Shown here: positions 34,776-42,454 of the stretch, one piece after another | How the letters are laid out: the number at the start of each line of letters is the position of its first letter | Position numbering within the stretch: position 1 is the first letter of the stretch | NCBI RefSeq assembly: GCF_003014755.1 | Contig: NZ_PYAW01000001.1 | Location: 310,001 to 374,000, forward strand | Origin: Chitinophaga niastensis | Lineage (GTDB): Bacteria; Bacteroidota; Bacteroidia; Chitinophagales; Chitinophagaceae | Direction of reading: 5' to 3' | Length of the DNA stretch: 64,000 bases | Translations under genes and position numbers: made by a program | The notes under the pieces: model-generated | Seen by the model: the letters and a program-made list of their open reading frames with translations, nothing else | Told to the model about the DNA's origin: nothing | Databases searched by the model: none

Positions 34776-36659
34776 TTATTTTTTACTAAGTGTTATTTGC
34801 TGCAGATAGGCTTTGTCCAGCGCCTGTATATCTGTATTCCATTGACAGAAGCCGGCTTTAGCCAACCAGGCATTTTTGATGATCAACTCTTTATGATAAG
34901 CAATTTTTCCGCTATTCAGTTTATAGGTAATATTAAAGGCATAGTCCGGGCGGTCTATTTTCAGATCTTCCGGTAAAGCGCCCACCTTGTATCCTGCAGG
35001 CACTTCCAGCGTAGTTTCATTGATCACATGGTGTTTGTAGGAAAACAACATATCATGTTCCCGTTTGGCAGTATCAATAATAAATCCGGATAACTCCTTT
35101 CTGAAGTCCAGCTCCGTATACAGCTCGTCTCCAAATCCCGTTACCGCATCCTGGTACTGCAGTTCATACTGAATATCCACCAGCTTATCCCAGTTAGCTA
35201 GATCAGAAGTATGTATATTATTGATGTGATATTTGTTATTATTTTCGGCGAGATACTGTAACAGAGCGTCCTGCAGCTTTTCTTTTTTAATACCGTGCAC
35301 CTGTGTGAGCAGATCCTCTTTACTCTCGCCATCCCATTGCTGTTGCACCTTTCCGGCTAATGCACCATTATCAATATGCAGTACTCTTTTTTCTACGGCA
35401 GAATTTTGTTGCCAGTTGCGGCTGGGTACATGGTCAAGTATATATTTTTCCCCATCTTCTATCATCACCTGCCGGCCTTGTATGCGTTGTGCATATTGGT
35501 CCAGCCCGATGTAAGTTTCCGTAGCATCCAGGAAATAGCGTTTGCCTTTGTAGTTCAGGGCACAAATCATGTGGTTATCTACTGCCAGCGAAGGGATGGA
35601 ATAATCATAAGCAATATGATCTGTTCCAATCCAGCAAAGACGGGCATCATAGCCCAATGCCTTCAATAAGCCGCGTGTAAGGTTAGCCATGCCTTTACAA
35701 TCGCCATATTTATGCTGCAATACATTTTGTACTTTCTCCGGCTTAAAGCCAGCAATACCGTCTTCAAAAGCGATATAGCGGATATTATCCTGCATCCAGT
35801 GATACACTGCATTTATTTTAGCAGTATCTGCGGAGATACCTTTTGTAATTTCCAATGCCTTTGCTTTCACTACTGTTTCATCATCGCCAATTTCTTTTAC
35901 CAGGCTATGATACCAGGCATACAGGTCGGCTGTTTTATTGAAGTAGTTAACCCGTCCGGTTTTCAGATCGGCGTATTTACTGAGTATTAACAGGTGTGGA
36001 TATACGTAAGACGGGCCTGGGGCATTTGTTTCTTTTACCCTTGCCGGTAGCTGCTTTGCGGTGTAGGTATAAATATCCACATCACGTTTGCTATTATATT
36101 CGGCTGTTTTCCTGATATCAAATTTATCGAAGTTCATTTCGCGGATTTCCACTTTCATCCAGCGGGGTATTACAATCTGTATTTCTTTACTGGCAATTTC
36201 ATATCCTTCGGTAAAGTAAACAGCAGAAAAATAACGGGGATCCAGCACTGTTTTATCCAGTTCTACAGTGCTTTCCGCACCTTTCTTTTCCAGCGGAAGT
36301 TCCAGGGCACATATGCGGGCATCTGAATAAAATATATCATCAACAGTATAGTTCTGATAAGTAGGTTTGATGGCTTTGGCGCGACTACCACTAACGTATA
36401 CACGTACTTCATCAATGCGGCTGCGGTCATCGTAAAATGCTACAAAGGGAATACTGGTGCGGAACTGGTTACAGCGATAGGTAGCAGATAAATTTTGCCG
36501 GATGATCACCGGATTTTCTTTATCGCCGGCTTCAAATTCATATCGTTCTTTTTGTTCGCTGATGGTAATATTTTTATCCTCGTTGGAAAAGGCTAAGGAC
36601 TTAACTGTTATGCATAATAATGCAACAAACAGGCATAGGCGGCGGGGATGTTGGTCCAT
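34776..36659 (-). CDS. DUF3857-transglutaminase domain exported protein
   Basis: A 627-residue protein with an N-terminal signal peptide (RLCLFVALLCITVKSLAFS). Residues about 40-260 are a DUF3857-like beta domain. Residues about 280-400 are a transglutaminase/protease core with catalytic Cys in KYGDCKGMANL, His in NHMICALN and Asp in YFLDATETY, so the triad looks intact. The C-terminal 200 residues are beta-rich. Family members are common in Bacteroidota and their substrates are mostly unknown. It heads a two-gene unit with the degenerate paralogue. Confidence 0.8.
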   Translation of the reverse strand: MDQHPRRLCLFVALLCITVKSLAFSNEDKNITISEQKERYEFEAGDKENPVIIRQNLSATYRCNQFRTSIPFVAFYDDRSRIDEVRVYVSGSRAKAIKPTYQNYTVDDIFYSDARICALELPLEKKGAESTVELDKTVLDPRYFSAVYFTEGYEIASKEIQIVIPRWMKVEIREMNFDKFDIRKTAEYNSKRDVDIYTYTAKQLPARVKETNAPGPSYVYPHLLILSKYADLKTGRVNYFNKTADLYAWYHSLVKEIGDDETVVKAKALEITKGISADTAKINAVYHWMQDNIRYIAFEDGIAGFKPEKVQNVLQHKYGDCKGMANLTRGLLKALGYDARLCWIGTDHIAYDYSIPSLAVDNHMICALNYKGKRYFLDATETYIGLDQYAQRIQGRQVMIEDGEKYILDHVPSRNWQQNSAVEKRVLHIDNGALAGKVQQQWDGESKEDLLTQVHGIKKEKLQDALLQYLAENNNKYHINNIHTSDLANWDKLVDIQYELQYQDAVTGFGDELYTELDFRKELSGFIIDTAKREHDMLFSYKHHVINETTLEVPAGYKVGALPEDLKIDRPDYAFNITYKLNSGKIAYHKELIIKNAWLAKAGFCQWNTDIQALDKAYLQQITLSKK

Positions 36660-36722
36660 AAAGGGTTACTGATTAGCAGTAATATATAAAGATAAAAGAT
36701 AATTTTTAGAACCTGGCAAGAA

Positions 36723-36752
36723 AAAACCGGAAGTACATGTACTTCCGGTTTT
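36723..36752 (-). terminator. Perfect-palindrome terminator after the DinB gene
   Basis: A 30-base perfect palindrome, AAAACCGGAAGTACA and its complement, followed on the minus strand by a run of Ts. It lies 46 bases past the DinB stop codon and ends that transcript. Confidence 0.8.
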
Positions 36753-36797
36753 GATAATCAATTGGATTAACAATAATAGATGTGGTGGTCGACCTAG

Positions 36798-37364
36798 TTA
36801 TATTAATATCGCGCTTTCTTCAAATTCCTTCTGTAGTCTTTGCATCTGGCGGATATGACGCTCAATATGTTTGGTGAGGAAGTAGATATACTGGTAGATA
36901 TCCAGCTTACCCAGGTGGTTTACAGACATGTTGGTGAACACCAGCACACCTTCACCGTTTTTGAGCAAAGACAAATTGTACATGCATTGAGCATACTGTT
37001 GCTTTAATAATGCTTTTACTTCCTGTATATTTTTAAGGCCGGTAGGTTCCATATGTTCGGGTCTTACCCAACCAAAGGACTTGCTGCCAATGACATCAAT
37101 CTGATTAAATTTTTGTTCGTAGTCCGCCGGTAACACCACAGTGTGGCCGGTCTTTTTGCGATCCAGCGCACGGCGGGTACTCTTATTAATGATCAGGAGC
37201 AGGAAATAGTTGGTGAGCGTAATATGCTCCAACACTTCTCTGATATTCCACTGATCGCGCTCTGGTTTGAAATGCAGCAATGCCTGGTCTTTTTCAAACC
37301 ACTGGTCTAACTCCCTGAAATTGGTGAGTAAAGCCTCTCTTACAACTTGAATAACGTTTCTCAT
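36798..37364 (-). CDS. DinB-family four-helix metalloprotein
   Basis: A 188-residue DinB/YfiT-type protein. The expected metal-binding His residues are visible in WNIREVLEHITLTNYF (first) and the C-terminal TKHIERHIRQMQRL (second and third). In this superfamily they bind Zn or Ni and often act in thiol transfer or damage responses. It is a single-gene unit between the terminator at 36723 and RNA module 2, whose second RNA ends 110 bases upstream of its start. The substrate is unknown. Confidence 0.8.
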   Translation of the reverse strand: MRNVIQVVREALLTNFRELDQWFEKDQALLHFKPERDQWNIREVLEHITLTNYFLLLIINKSTRRALDRKKTGHTVVLPADYEQKFNQIDVIGSKSFGWVRPEHMEPTGLKNIQEVKALLKQQYAQCMYNLSLLKNGEGVLVFTNMSVNHLGKLDIYQYIYFLTKHIERHIRQMQRLQKEFEESAILI

Positions 37365-37473
37365 CGTCTAACGTTTTTGGTAAATGCACTGTACTTATTG
37401 CTCTTCAAATGGGTTAGCGCATAACTTAATTAAAAAATTGTTTGTTTGCCATTTTTATGCCGGATTTGGCCAC

Positions 37474-37503
37474 AAAAAAACCCGGCCGTATTTACGGACC
37501 GGG
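37474..37503 (-). terminator. Intrinsic terminator with conserved bulge
   Basis: On the minus strand, CCCGG-T-CCGTA pairs with TACGGCCGGG, with one unpaired T, followed by seven Ts. The bulge and upper-stem sequence match the terminator at 32098, so the two were duplicated or conserved together. Confidence 0.82.
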
Positions 37504-37650
37504 AGTAATAATGTAGAGGGATTATCTCACATTACCGCATACCTTGTCCGCATGGCTTTTTTAAGGCAAAGCCATCCTGTTTACACCACGAGGTGTATTT
37601 TTTTTGTATTATAGTTATCTTTTGAAATTCTTTCAATGTCGTCATTTCAG
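37474..37650 (-). ncRNA. Structured RNA, second element of module 2 (novel candidate)
   Basis: Paralogue of the RNA at 32098-32275. On the minus strand: hairpin ACACC-TCGT-GGTGT, then AGGATGG with hairpin ATGGCTTT…AAAGCCAT, then GCGGACAAGGTATG, hairpin TAATGTGAG…CTCTACATTA, and the bulged terminator. The motif CGGAC could pair with GTCCG in the 5' arm of the terminator (in the other copy CGGAT can pair with GTCCG using a G-U). That would be an anti-terminator. A 37-codon frame (37532-37645) overlaps, but the frame over the motif is not conserved. Confidence 0.6.
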
Positions 37651-37660
37651 TACTGCTTCA

Positions 37661-37697
37661 AAAGCAAAAGGCCCCACCTTTTCAGTGCAGGACCTTT
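37661..37697 (-). terminator. Intrinsic terminator, first element of module 2
   Basis: On the minus strand, AAAGG-T-CC pairs with GGCCTTT around a 16-base loop, then TTTTGCTTTTG. The unpaired T in the 5' arm echoes the other module terminators. Confidence 0.65.
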
Positions 37698-37837
37698 GTT
37701 TATATCGTTTGATAACTTTTTGTTCGTTAGCAATCGGTGCAACATGCCCGCATCCTGGTCTTGACCTGCTTTTGTTTGCAGGCCATCGCTAAAATCTCGT
37801 ATGTTGATATAAGTTGCACTTGTTTTTTTCTAATTGT
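37661..37837 (-). ncRNA. Short transcript, first element of module 2 (structured RNA)
   Basis: Starts about 6 bases after the -7 element and ends at a terminator, about 175 bases, as in module 1. It folds by a GTGCAAC…GTTGCAC closing stem with an inner GGCCTGC-AAACAAAA-GCAGGTC hairpin. A 19-codon frame (MACKQKQVK start, ending Cys-Cys-Thr-Asp-Cys) is present but overlaps the stems. Compare the same three-part plan in the first RNA of module 1. Confidence 0.6.
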
Positions 37838-37842
37838 TGGAG

Positions 37843-37875
37843 CAAAGATAATTTTTATTTTTTTTATTACACAAA
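37843..37875 (-). promoter_or_regulatory. Strong promoter of RNA module 2
   Basis: Minus strand: TTTG (-33, 37872-37875), 21-base spacer, TATCTTTG (-7, 37843-37850). Identical in both elements and in spacing to the promoter at 32461. No protein gene starts within 450 bases downstream, so it is dedicated to the RNA unit. Confidence 0.85.
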
Positions 37876-37941
37876 AAAGTACCCCACTTTTTTTGTAGAC
37901 TTAACAATTAGTTTAAACTGCAACTAATTTTAGCCTGTTCT

Positions 37942-39024
37942 TTAGAATAAACTCAATTGTGCATTTGGCCTGCGAAACGCGCCTGTATTGAATTCGAAGC
38001 GATCCTGATTCATGCCGTTCTTTTTGGTATGAATCTTAAACTGCTGCTTGATCAGGTCTGCGATATTGCCGGTTCCCCGCATGCGGCGACCAAACTCACT
38101 GTCATTAACCTGTCCGCCATGCATACTTTCAATAAGATGCCATACTTTATCTGCCCGGTCGGGGAAGTTTTTATAGAGCCAGTCGTTGAAAATAATCTTC
38201 ACGGCATCGTTGAGACGCACTACTGTGTAGCCCGCGTACTTAGCCCCATTGGTGGCCGCCATCTCCAGCAGGCGGGGAATTTCATGATCATTCAGCCCTG
38301 GAATAATGGGAGCGGTCATAACCCCAACGGGTATACCAAGATCGCTTAGTTCCTTCACCACTTTAAGGCGCTGTGCGGCCGTAGCTGTACGTGGTTCCAT
38401 CTTTTGTCGCAGATCTTCCTGCAGCGTGGTAATGGAGAGGTATACACATACCAGGTTCTCCTGGGCCAATTGCTGTAACAGATGACGATCCCGCAGTACC
38501 AGTGAATTTTTTGTGATGATGCCCACCGGCTGTTTATATTCCAGCGCCACTTCCAGCAACTGGCGGGTGAGCCACATCCTGCGTTCTACGGGCTGGTAAC
38601 AGTCGGTATTACCCGATAAGGAAATGGGTTTGGGCACCCAGTTCTTATTATCCAGGAACTTACGCAGCAGCTCAGGCGCATTGTGCTTTACAATGATCTT
38701 CCGTTCAAAATCAAGACCGGCGCTCAAACCCCAATACTGGTGCGAGTTACGTGCATAACAATAAATACAGCCATGCTCGCAGCCCTGATAGGGGTTCATG
38801 GAAAACCACATCCCTACATCCGGGCTCTCTACCTTATTCACCAGGGTTTTGGCATGCTCCTCAAACACCTGGGTAGGCACATCAGCCTGCCACCACTCAT
38901 CAATACCTTCGGCGTGCTCCTGTGCATATTCATCTGTCAGGTACTTGTTCTTAGGATTTATCTGTGCACCACGACCTTTATAATATTGATTCTCTGATGC
39001 CCCTTCCTGGAATGGCAAAGTCAT
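37942..39024 (-). CDS. PA0069-family radical SAM protein
   Basis: A 360-residue radical SAM protein. The cluster-binding motif C-x3-C-x2-C is in the stretch QGCEHGCIYCYARNSHQYWG near residue 80-100. The surrounding SLSGNTDCYQPVE and ITTLQEDLRQKMEPR are typical of the PA0069/SplB-like group. The biochemical role of the family is not established; it is related to spore photoproduct lyase. It begins right at a long palindrome (39026-39063) and follows the MutS-type gene on the same strand. Confidence 0.85.
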   Translation of the reverse strand: MTLPFQEGASENQYYKGRGAQINPKNKYLTDEYAQEHAEGIDEWWQADVPTQVFEEHAKTLVNKVESPDVGMWFSMNPYQGCEHGCIYCYARNSHQYWGLSAGLDFERKIIVKHNAPELLRKFLDNKNWVPKPISLSGNTDCYQPVERRMWLTRQLLEVALEYKQPVGIITKNSLVLRDRHLLQQLAQENLVCVYLSITTLQEDLRQKMEPRTATAAQRLKVVKELSDLGIPVGVMTAPIIPGLNDHEIPRLLEMAATNGAKYAGYTVVRLNDAVKIIFNDWLYKNFPDRADKVWHLIESMHGGQVNDSEFGRRMRGTGNIADLIKQQFKIHTKKNGMNQDRFEFNTGAFRRPNAQLSLF

Positions 39025-39025
39025 A

Positions 39026-39063
39026 GACTAAATATTTTAGTAAAAATACTAAAATATTTAGTC
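39026..39063. repeat. Perfect 17-base inverted repeat at the radical SAM start
   Basis: GACTAAATATTTTAGTA, a four-A loop, then the exact complement. The right edge is 24 bases downstream of the MutS-type stop and the left edge is one base from the radical SAM start codon. It is nearly all A/T, so it is a weak RNA terminator but a good candidate for a dimeric repressor operator on the radical SAM gene. Confidence 0.6.
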
Positions 39064-39086
39064 ATTTGATTATTTAGTTATCGGAC

Positions 39087-40868
39087 CTATATAATTTCCA
39101 TCTGTTTCATCAGGAAAGTAGCATTCTTATTACGGGCAATGCCTTCGCGGATGCGGTAGTCGAAGTAAAGACGATCATGCTGGATGGTGCTTTCAAAGCA
39201 ATAGTTTTTGATCCGGGCAGGATATGTTGCTTCCAGGTGGCCCAGTTCCAGGTCATGCGTAGCAATCATGCCCAGGCAGTTGTATTGCAGAAAATGCTCT
39301 ATCAGGCTGCGGGAACCGGATAATTTATCTTCGGAGTTAGTCCCTTTCAGTATCTCATCCAGCAAAATAAATACGCGTTCCCCGGTTTTCAAGTACCGGA
39401 TAATATGTTGCAAACGCAGCAGCTCCGCCTGAAAGTAGGAGGTATGACTGGCAATGGAATCTTTGATGCGCATAGAAGTCATGATACGCATGGGTGTAAA
39501 CGAAAAGCTGTCTGCACATACCGGTGCGCCGCACATAGCCAGCAACAGGTTGGCGCCCACGCTCCGCAGGAAGGTGCTCTTACCGGACATATTAGAACCT
39601 GTGATGATCAGGAAACTGTCGTGCTTACCGGCGGTACCATCGTTTTTCACGCATTCGATGTCGGGTATCAGCGGATGCCCCAGTGCAGTGGTTTCCAGGA
39701 TCATGGTGTCCTGCTGTGGTTGAGGATATACAAACTGCGGATGATTAAAAGCATAGGTAGCAAAGCTGTTCCATACTTCCAGTTGGGCAATTACACCAAA
39801 CCATTGGGAAATATCTTTTTTGTGGTTGGCCTTCCAACGTTCCAGCCGCAGGATGCAATGCAGATCATACAGCATTACTGAATTAAACACCGTAGCCACC
39901 AGCAGGTTTAAACGTTGATCAAAGGCGTTGCCGATACGCGACAACTGGCGCAGTGCCACATCCGCTTCCCTGGCTATTTCCTGTTGCTCATGCAACAGTT
40001 TTGATTGTTGAAAAGATCCGGTTTTGATGAGATGTAATAAGATAGAAAACTTATCCAGGATCCGCTCCTTATGCGACATCAGCCTGTATTGCGCCATAAT
40101 TTGTTTCTGGCTGCTACCCAGCAGCAACCAGTTTAGCACGATGATAATAAGCAATGGATAGTACTGCCCGGTGATGATATTAAATATTATAGCAGCCGAT
40201 ACCAGCGCAGGACTGAGCCAGATGGCCACGTTCACCAGTTTATTATGAATGAAGTGAAACGGCATATCCAACCAGGCGTCAATTTCCCGGCGATCACTCG
40301 CCTCCTCTTTTGCCAGCATGGCGTTGGCGGTGAGCAGCTGCCGGAACTCCAGCTCAGGCGTCAACACCTTCAAGGCTTCCTGCGTATCCGTTATTGCAGT
40401 AGCCTCTAATAAAGGGTTGCGCAATATGGCTGCCAGTTGCAGTTTACCTGATAATGTACCTGTACGGTTTACATATTGAAATATGGAAGATGGCCCGAAT
40501 ACATCCAGGTCGCTGCTATAATCATGGCTATCATCCACAAATTCGTTGCCGTCTTCAAAAGCAGACAGCCAGGTTGTTACCTGCTGCCACTCCTTCTGAT
40601 TCAACTCCAGCAAGGTTTTGAGCAGCTGTAATTTTTGTTGTGCTTTATGATAACGCAACAGAAAATACATAAATGAAATGGCGCCCACACCGGATAACAG
40701 CCACCAGAAAGCTTCGTGGCCATTCCTGAAAAACAACACCACGCCTGCGATGATAACCAGAAAGCTGAGCAGTCTTGCCCATGATAAGGCAGCTGTCAGT
40801 TTCTTCTCCTTATTAATGGCTTGTTGAAATTGATCTATTCTTTGCTGATATATAATTGCGGGTTCCAT
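39087..40868 (-). CDS. Membrane-associated MutS-family ATPase
   Basis: A 593-residue protein with the MutS ATPase core: Walker A GSNMSGKSTFLRSVG, then DSFSFTPMRIMTSMRIKDS, Walker B FILLDEILKGTNSEDK and IATHDLELG. It has no MutS mismatch-binding domain. Two pairs of hydrophobic segments near the N-terminus (LLSFLVIIAGVVLFF, FWWLLSGVGAISFMYFLL) and around residues 215-255 indicate a membrane location, unlike MutS or MutS2. I use ATG 40868; the longer frame from 40919 would begin inside a perfect hairpin. The function is unknown. Confidence 0.82.
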   Translation of the reverse strand: MEPAIIYQQRIDQFQQAINKEKKLTAALSWARLLSFLVIIAGVVLFFRNGHEAFWWLLSGVGAISFMYFLLRYHKAQQKLQLLKTLLELNQKEWQQVTTWLSAFEDGNEFVDDSHDYSSDLDVFGPSSIFQYVNRTGTLSGKLQLAAILRNPLLEATAITDTQEALKVLTPELEFRQLLTANAMLAKEEASDRREIDAWLDMPFHFIHNKLVNVAIWLSPALVSAAIIFNIITGQYYPLLIIIVLNWLLLGSSQKQIMAQYRLMSHKERILDKFSILLHLIKTGSFQQSKLLHEQQEIAREADVALRQLSRIGNAFDQRLNLLVATVFNSVMLYDLHCILRLERWKANHKKDISQWFGVIAQLEVWNSFATYAFNHPQFVYPQPQQDTMILETTALGHPLIPDIECVKNDGTAGKHDSFLIITGSNMSGKSTFLRSVGANLLLAMCGAPVCADSFSFTPMRIMTSMRIKDSIASHTSYFQAELLRLQHIIRYLKTGERVFILLDEILKGTNSEDKLSGSRSLIEHFLQYNCLGMIATHDLELGHLEATYPARIKNYCFESTIQHDRLYFDYRIREGIARNKNATFLMKQMEII

Positions 40869-40891
40869 AATGGTCCATTTTGAACAGACGA

Positions 40892-40953
40892 ATTTATTGT
40901 AAAAAACACAAAGGCGCATGTAATCATGCGCCTTTGTGTTTTTTACAATAAAT
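40892..40953. terminator. Perfect 29-base inverted repeat, bidirectional terminator-like
   Basis: Arms 40892-40920 and 40925-40953 are exact complements with a TAAT loop; the core GGCGCATG/CATGCGCC is flanked by A-runs and T-runs. It lies between the GH125 stop (40961) and the MutS-type start and ends the GH125 transcript. Confidence 0.85.
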
Positions 40954-40960
40954 ATAATTA

Positions 40961-42391
40961 TTAAGCATATTGTCTTTTCAGCAACTCAGGATATTCCTGG
41001 CTTACTTTCATAATCAGCTCACCGAATAAAGTATTGGCCCATGCAAACCATTTGCGGGTAAACTTAGTCGGATCATCCTTTTGATACGATTCGTGAATCA
41101 GGCCTGTATCTCCATCTGTATTGCGCAGGGTTTTAATACATTCTGCGATTTCTTCTTTATCATGACTGGTTAAGGCTCTCATGATAATGCTCATAGGCCA
41201 GATATAATTTTCGCCGGTATGCGGACTGCCTATACCATCACCATATTTTCCTTTATAGAACCATGGGTGAAAGCTGCTCCATACAAAATGTCTGGAAGCC
41301 TGGTACAAAGGATCATCCGCGGTAGTATAGCCCAGGTATGGAATAGATAACAGGCTGGGAACATTGGTATCGTCAATGAATAAACGATTGCCGTATCCAT
41401 CTACCTCAAAACCATACATGTTGCCCAATTTTGGATGTTCTACAATAGCATAAGCCTTGATAGCGCGATCCACTTCATCTGCCAGTGCAATACATTCCCT
41501 GGCAAAAGCTACATCTTTATAAACAGTTTCGCTGATCTCCGACAGCTGGCGCAGAGATACTACAGCAAACATGTTGGAAGGAATCAGGAAAGGTAATACC
41601 GTAGCATCATCAGAAGGACGGAAAATAGATACGATCAAGCCAACCGGTAACATCGGCGAACCATAGCCGGAATTAGGCACGGTGTCTGACTGCCACGCAG
41701 TAATACGCTGGAACTTATACGGGCCTTTACCATCTTTACGCTGTTGCTCCTTAAATGTTTTCACAATGCTATGTGCAGCCTGTTTGTATTTGTCGTCAAA
41801 TACTTTGGTGTCGCCACTGTTTTTCCAGTAGTGATAAGCCAAACGCACCGGGTAACACAGGGAATCAATTTCCCATTTACGTTCGTGCAATTCAGGCTTC
41901 ATATCAGTCAGATCTTTTTCCCATTCGCTGCCGGTAGGACCTTCATTGAATGCATTGGCGTAAGGATCTATCAGGATACATTTTGTTTGGCGGTTAATTA
42001 CGCCGGCAATCATTTCCTGTAACTTTTTATCTTCTTTGATCAGTTGCAGATAAGGCCATACCTGTGCAGAAGAATCCCGCAGCCACATAGCATTGATATC
42101 ACCCGTGATCACGAAGGTATCCGGTTTACCATCCAGCACTTTGAAATTGGCAGTAGTATCGAGGGTATTAGGGAAGCAATTCTCAAACATCCAGGCCAGC
42201 TTGGTATCTGCGATCTGTTTTTTCACGGTTACTATTGCCTTTTCCACGGCTTCGCTGGTGAACTTACGCTGTGCCAGTGGCGGGCGCTGGGATGTATACC
42301 CATTCCAGCCTAATACCGTTTTGGGCAACCCAAGCCCTACTGCGCCTGCTAACAGTGCGCTGTTCCTGATAAAATCTCTTCTTGCAACCAT
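40961..42391 (-). CDS. GH125 exo-alpha-1,6-mannosidase-like protein
   Basis: A 476-residue glycoside hydrolase of family 125. The N-terminus has a Tat-type signal (ARRDFIRNSALLAGAVGLGLP). The (alpha/alpha)6 barrel shows family landmarks FENCFPNTLDTTA, DINAMWLRDSSAQVWPYL and VDGYGNRLFIDDTNVPSLLS. GH125 enzymes remove terminal alpha-1,6-mannose by inversion without metal. It follows the YVTN/phosphoesterase gene by 63 bases on the same strand. A host- or plant-glycan mannose substrate is typical of the family. Confidence 0.88.
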   Translation of the reverse strand: MVARRDFIRNSALLAGAVGLGLPKTVLGWNGYTSQRPPLAQRKFTSEAVEKAIVTVKKQIADTKLAWMFENCFPNTLDTTANFKVLDGKPDTFVITGDINAMWLRDSSAQVWPYLQLIKEDKKLQEMIAGVINRQTKCILIDPYANAFNEGPTGSEWEKDLTDMKPELHERKWEIDSLCYPVRLAYHYWKNSGDTKVFDDKYKQAAHSIVKTFKEQQRKDGKGPYKFQRITAWQSDTVPNSGYGSPMLPVGLIVSIFRPSDDATVLPFLIPSNMFAVVSLRQLSEISETVYKDVAFARECIALADEVDRAIKAYAIVEHPKLGNMYGFEVDGYGNRLFIDDTNVPSLLSIPYLGYTTADDPLYQASRHFVWSSFHPWFYKGKYGDGIGSPHTGENYIWPMSIIMRALTSHDKEEIAECIKTLRNTDGDTGLIHESYQKDDPTKFTRKWFAWANTLFGELIMKVSQEYPELLKRQYA

Positions 42392-42454
42392 ACCGTTTTT
42401 ACATTTAAGAAACCCTAAAATAGAAAAGTTTCCCGGATTTGCTTAATCGATTTA

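Noticed and set aside
37532..37645. 37-codon open frame in the second RNA of module 2
   Set aside because: Same argument: frame not conserved over the common motif, no promoter or ribosome-binding feature, and stems run through it.
40869..40919. 17-residue N-terminal extension of the MutS-type protein
   Set aside because: It starts inside a perfect 29-base hairpin. ATG 40868 gives a more typical N-terminus.
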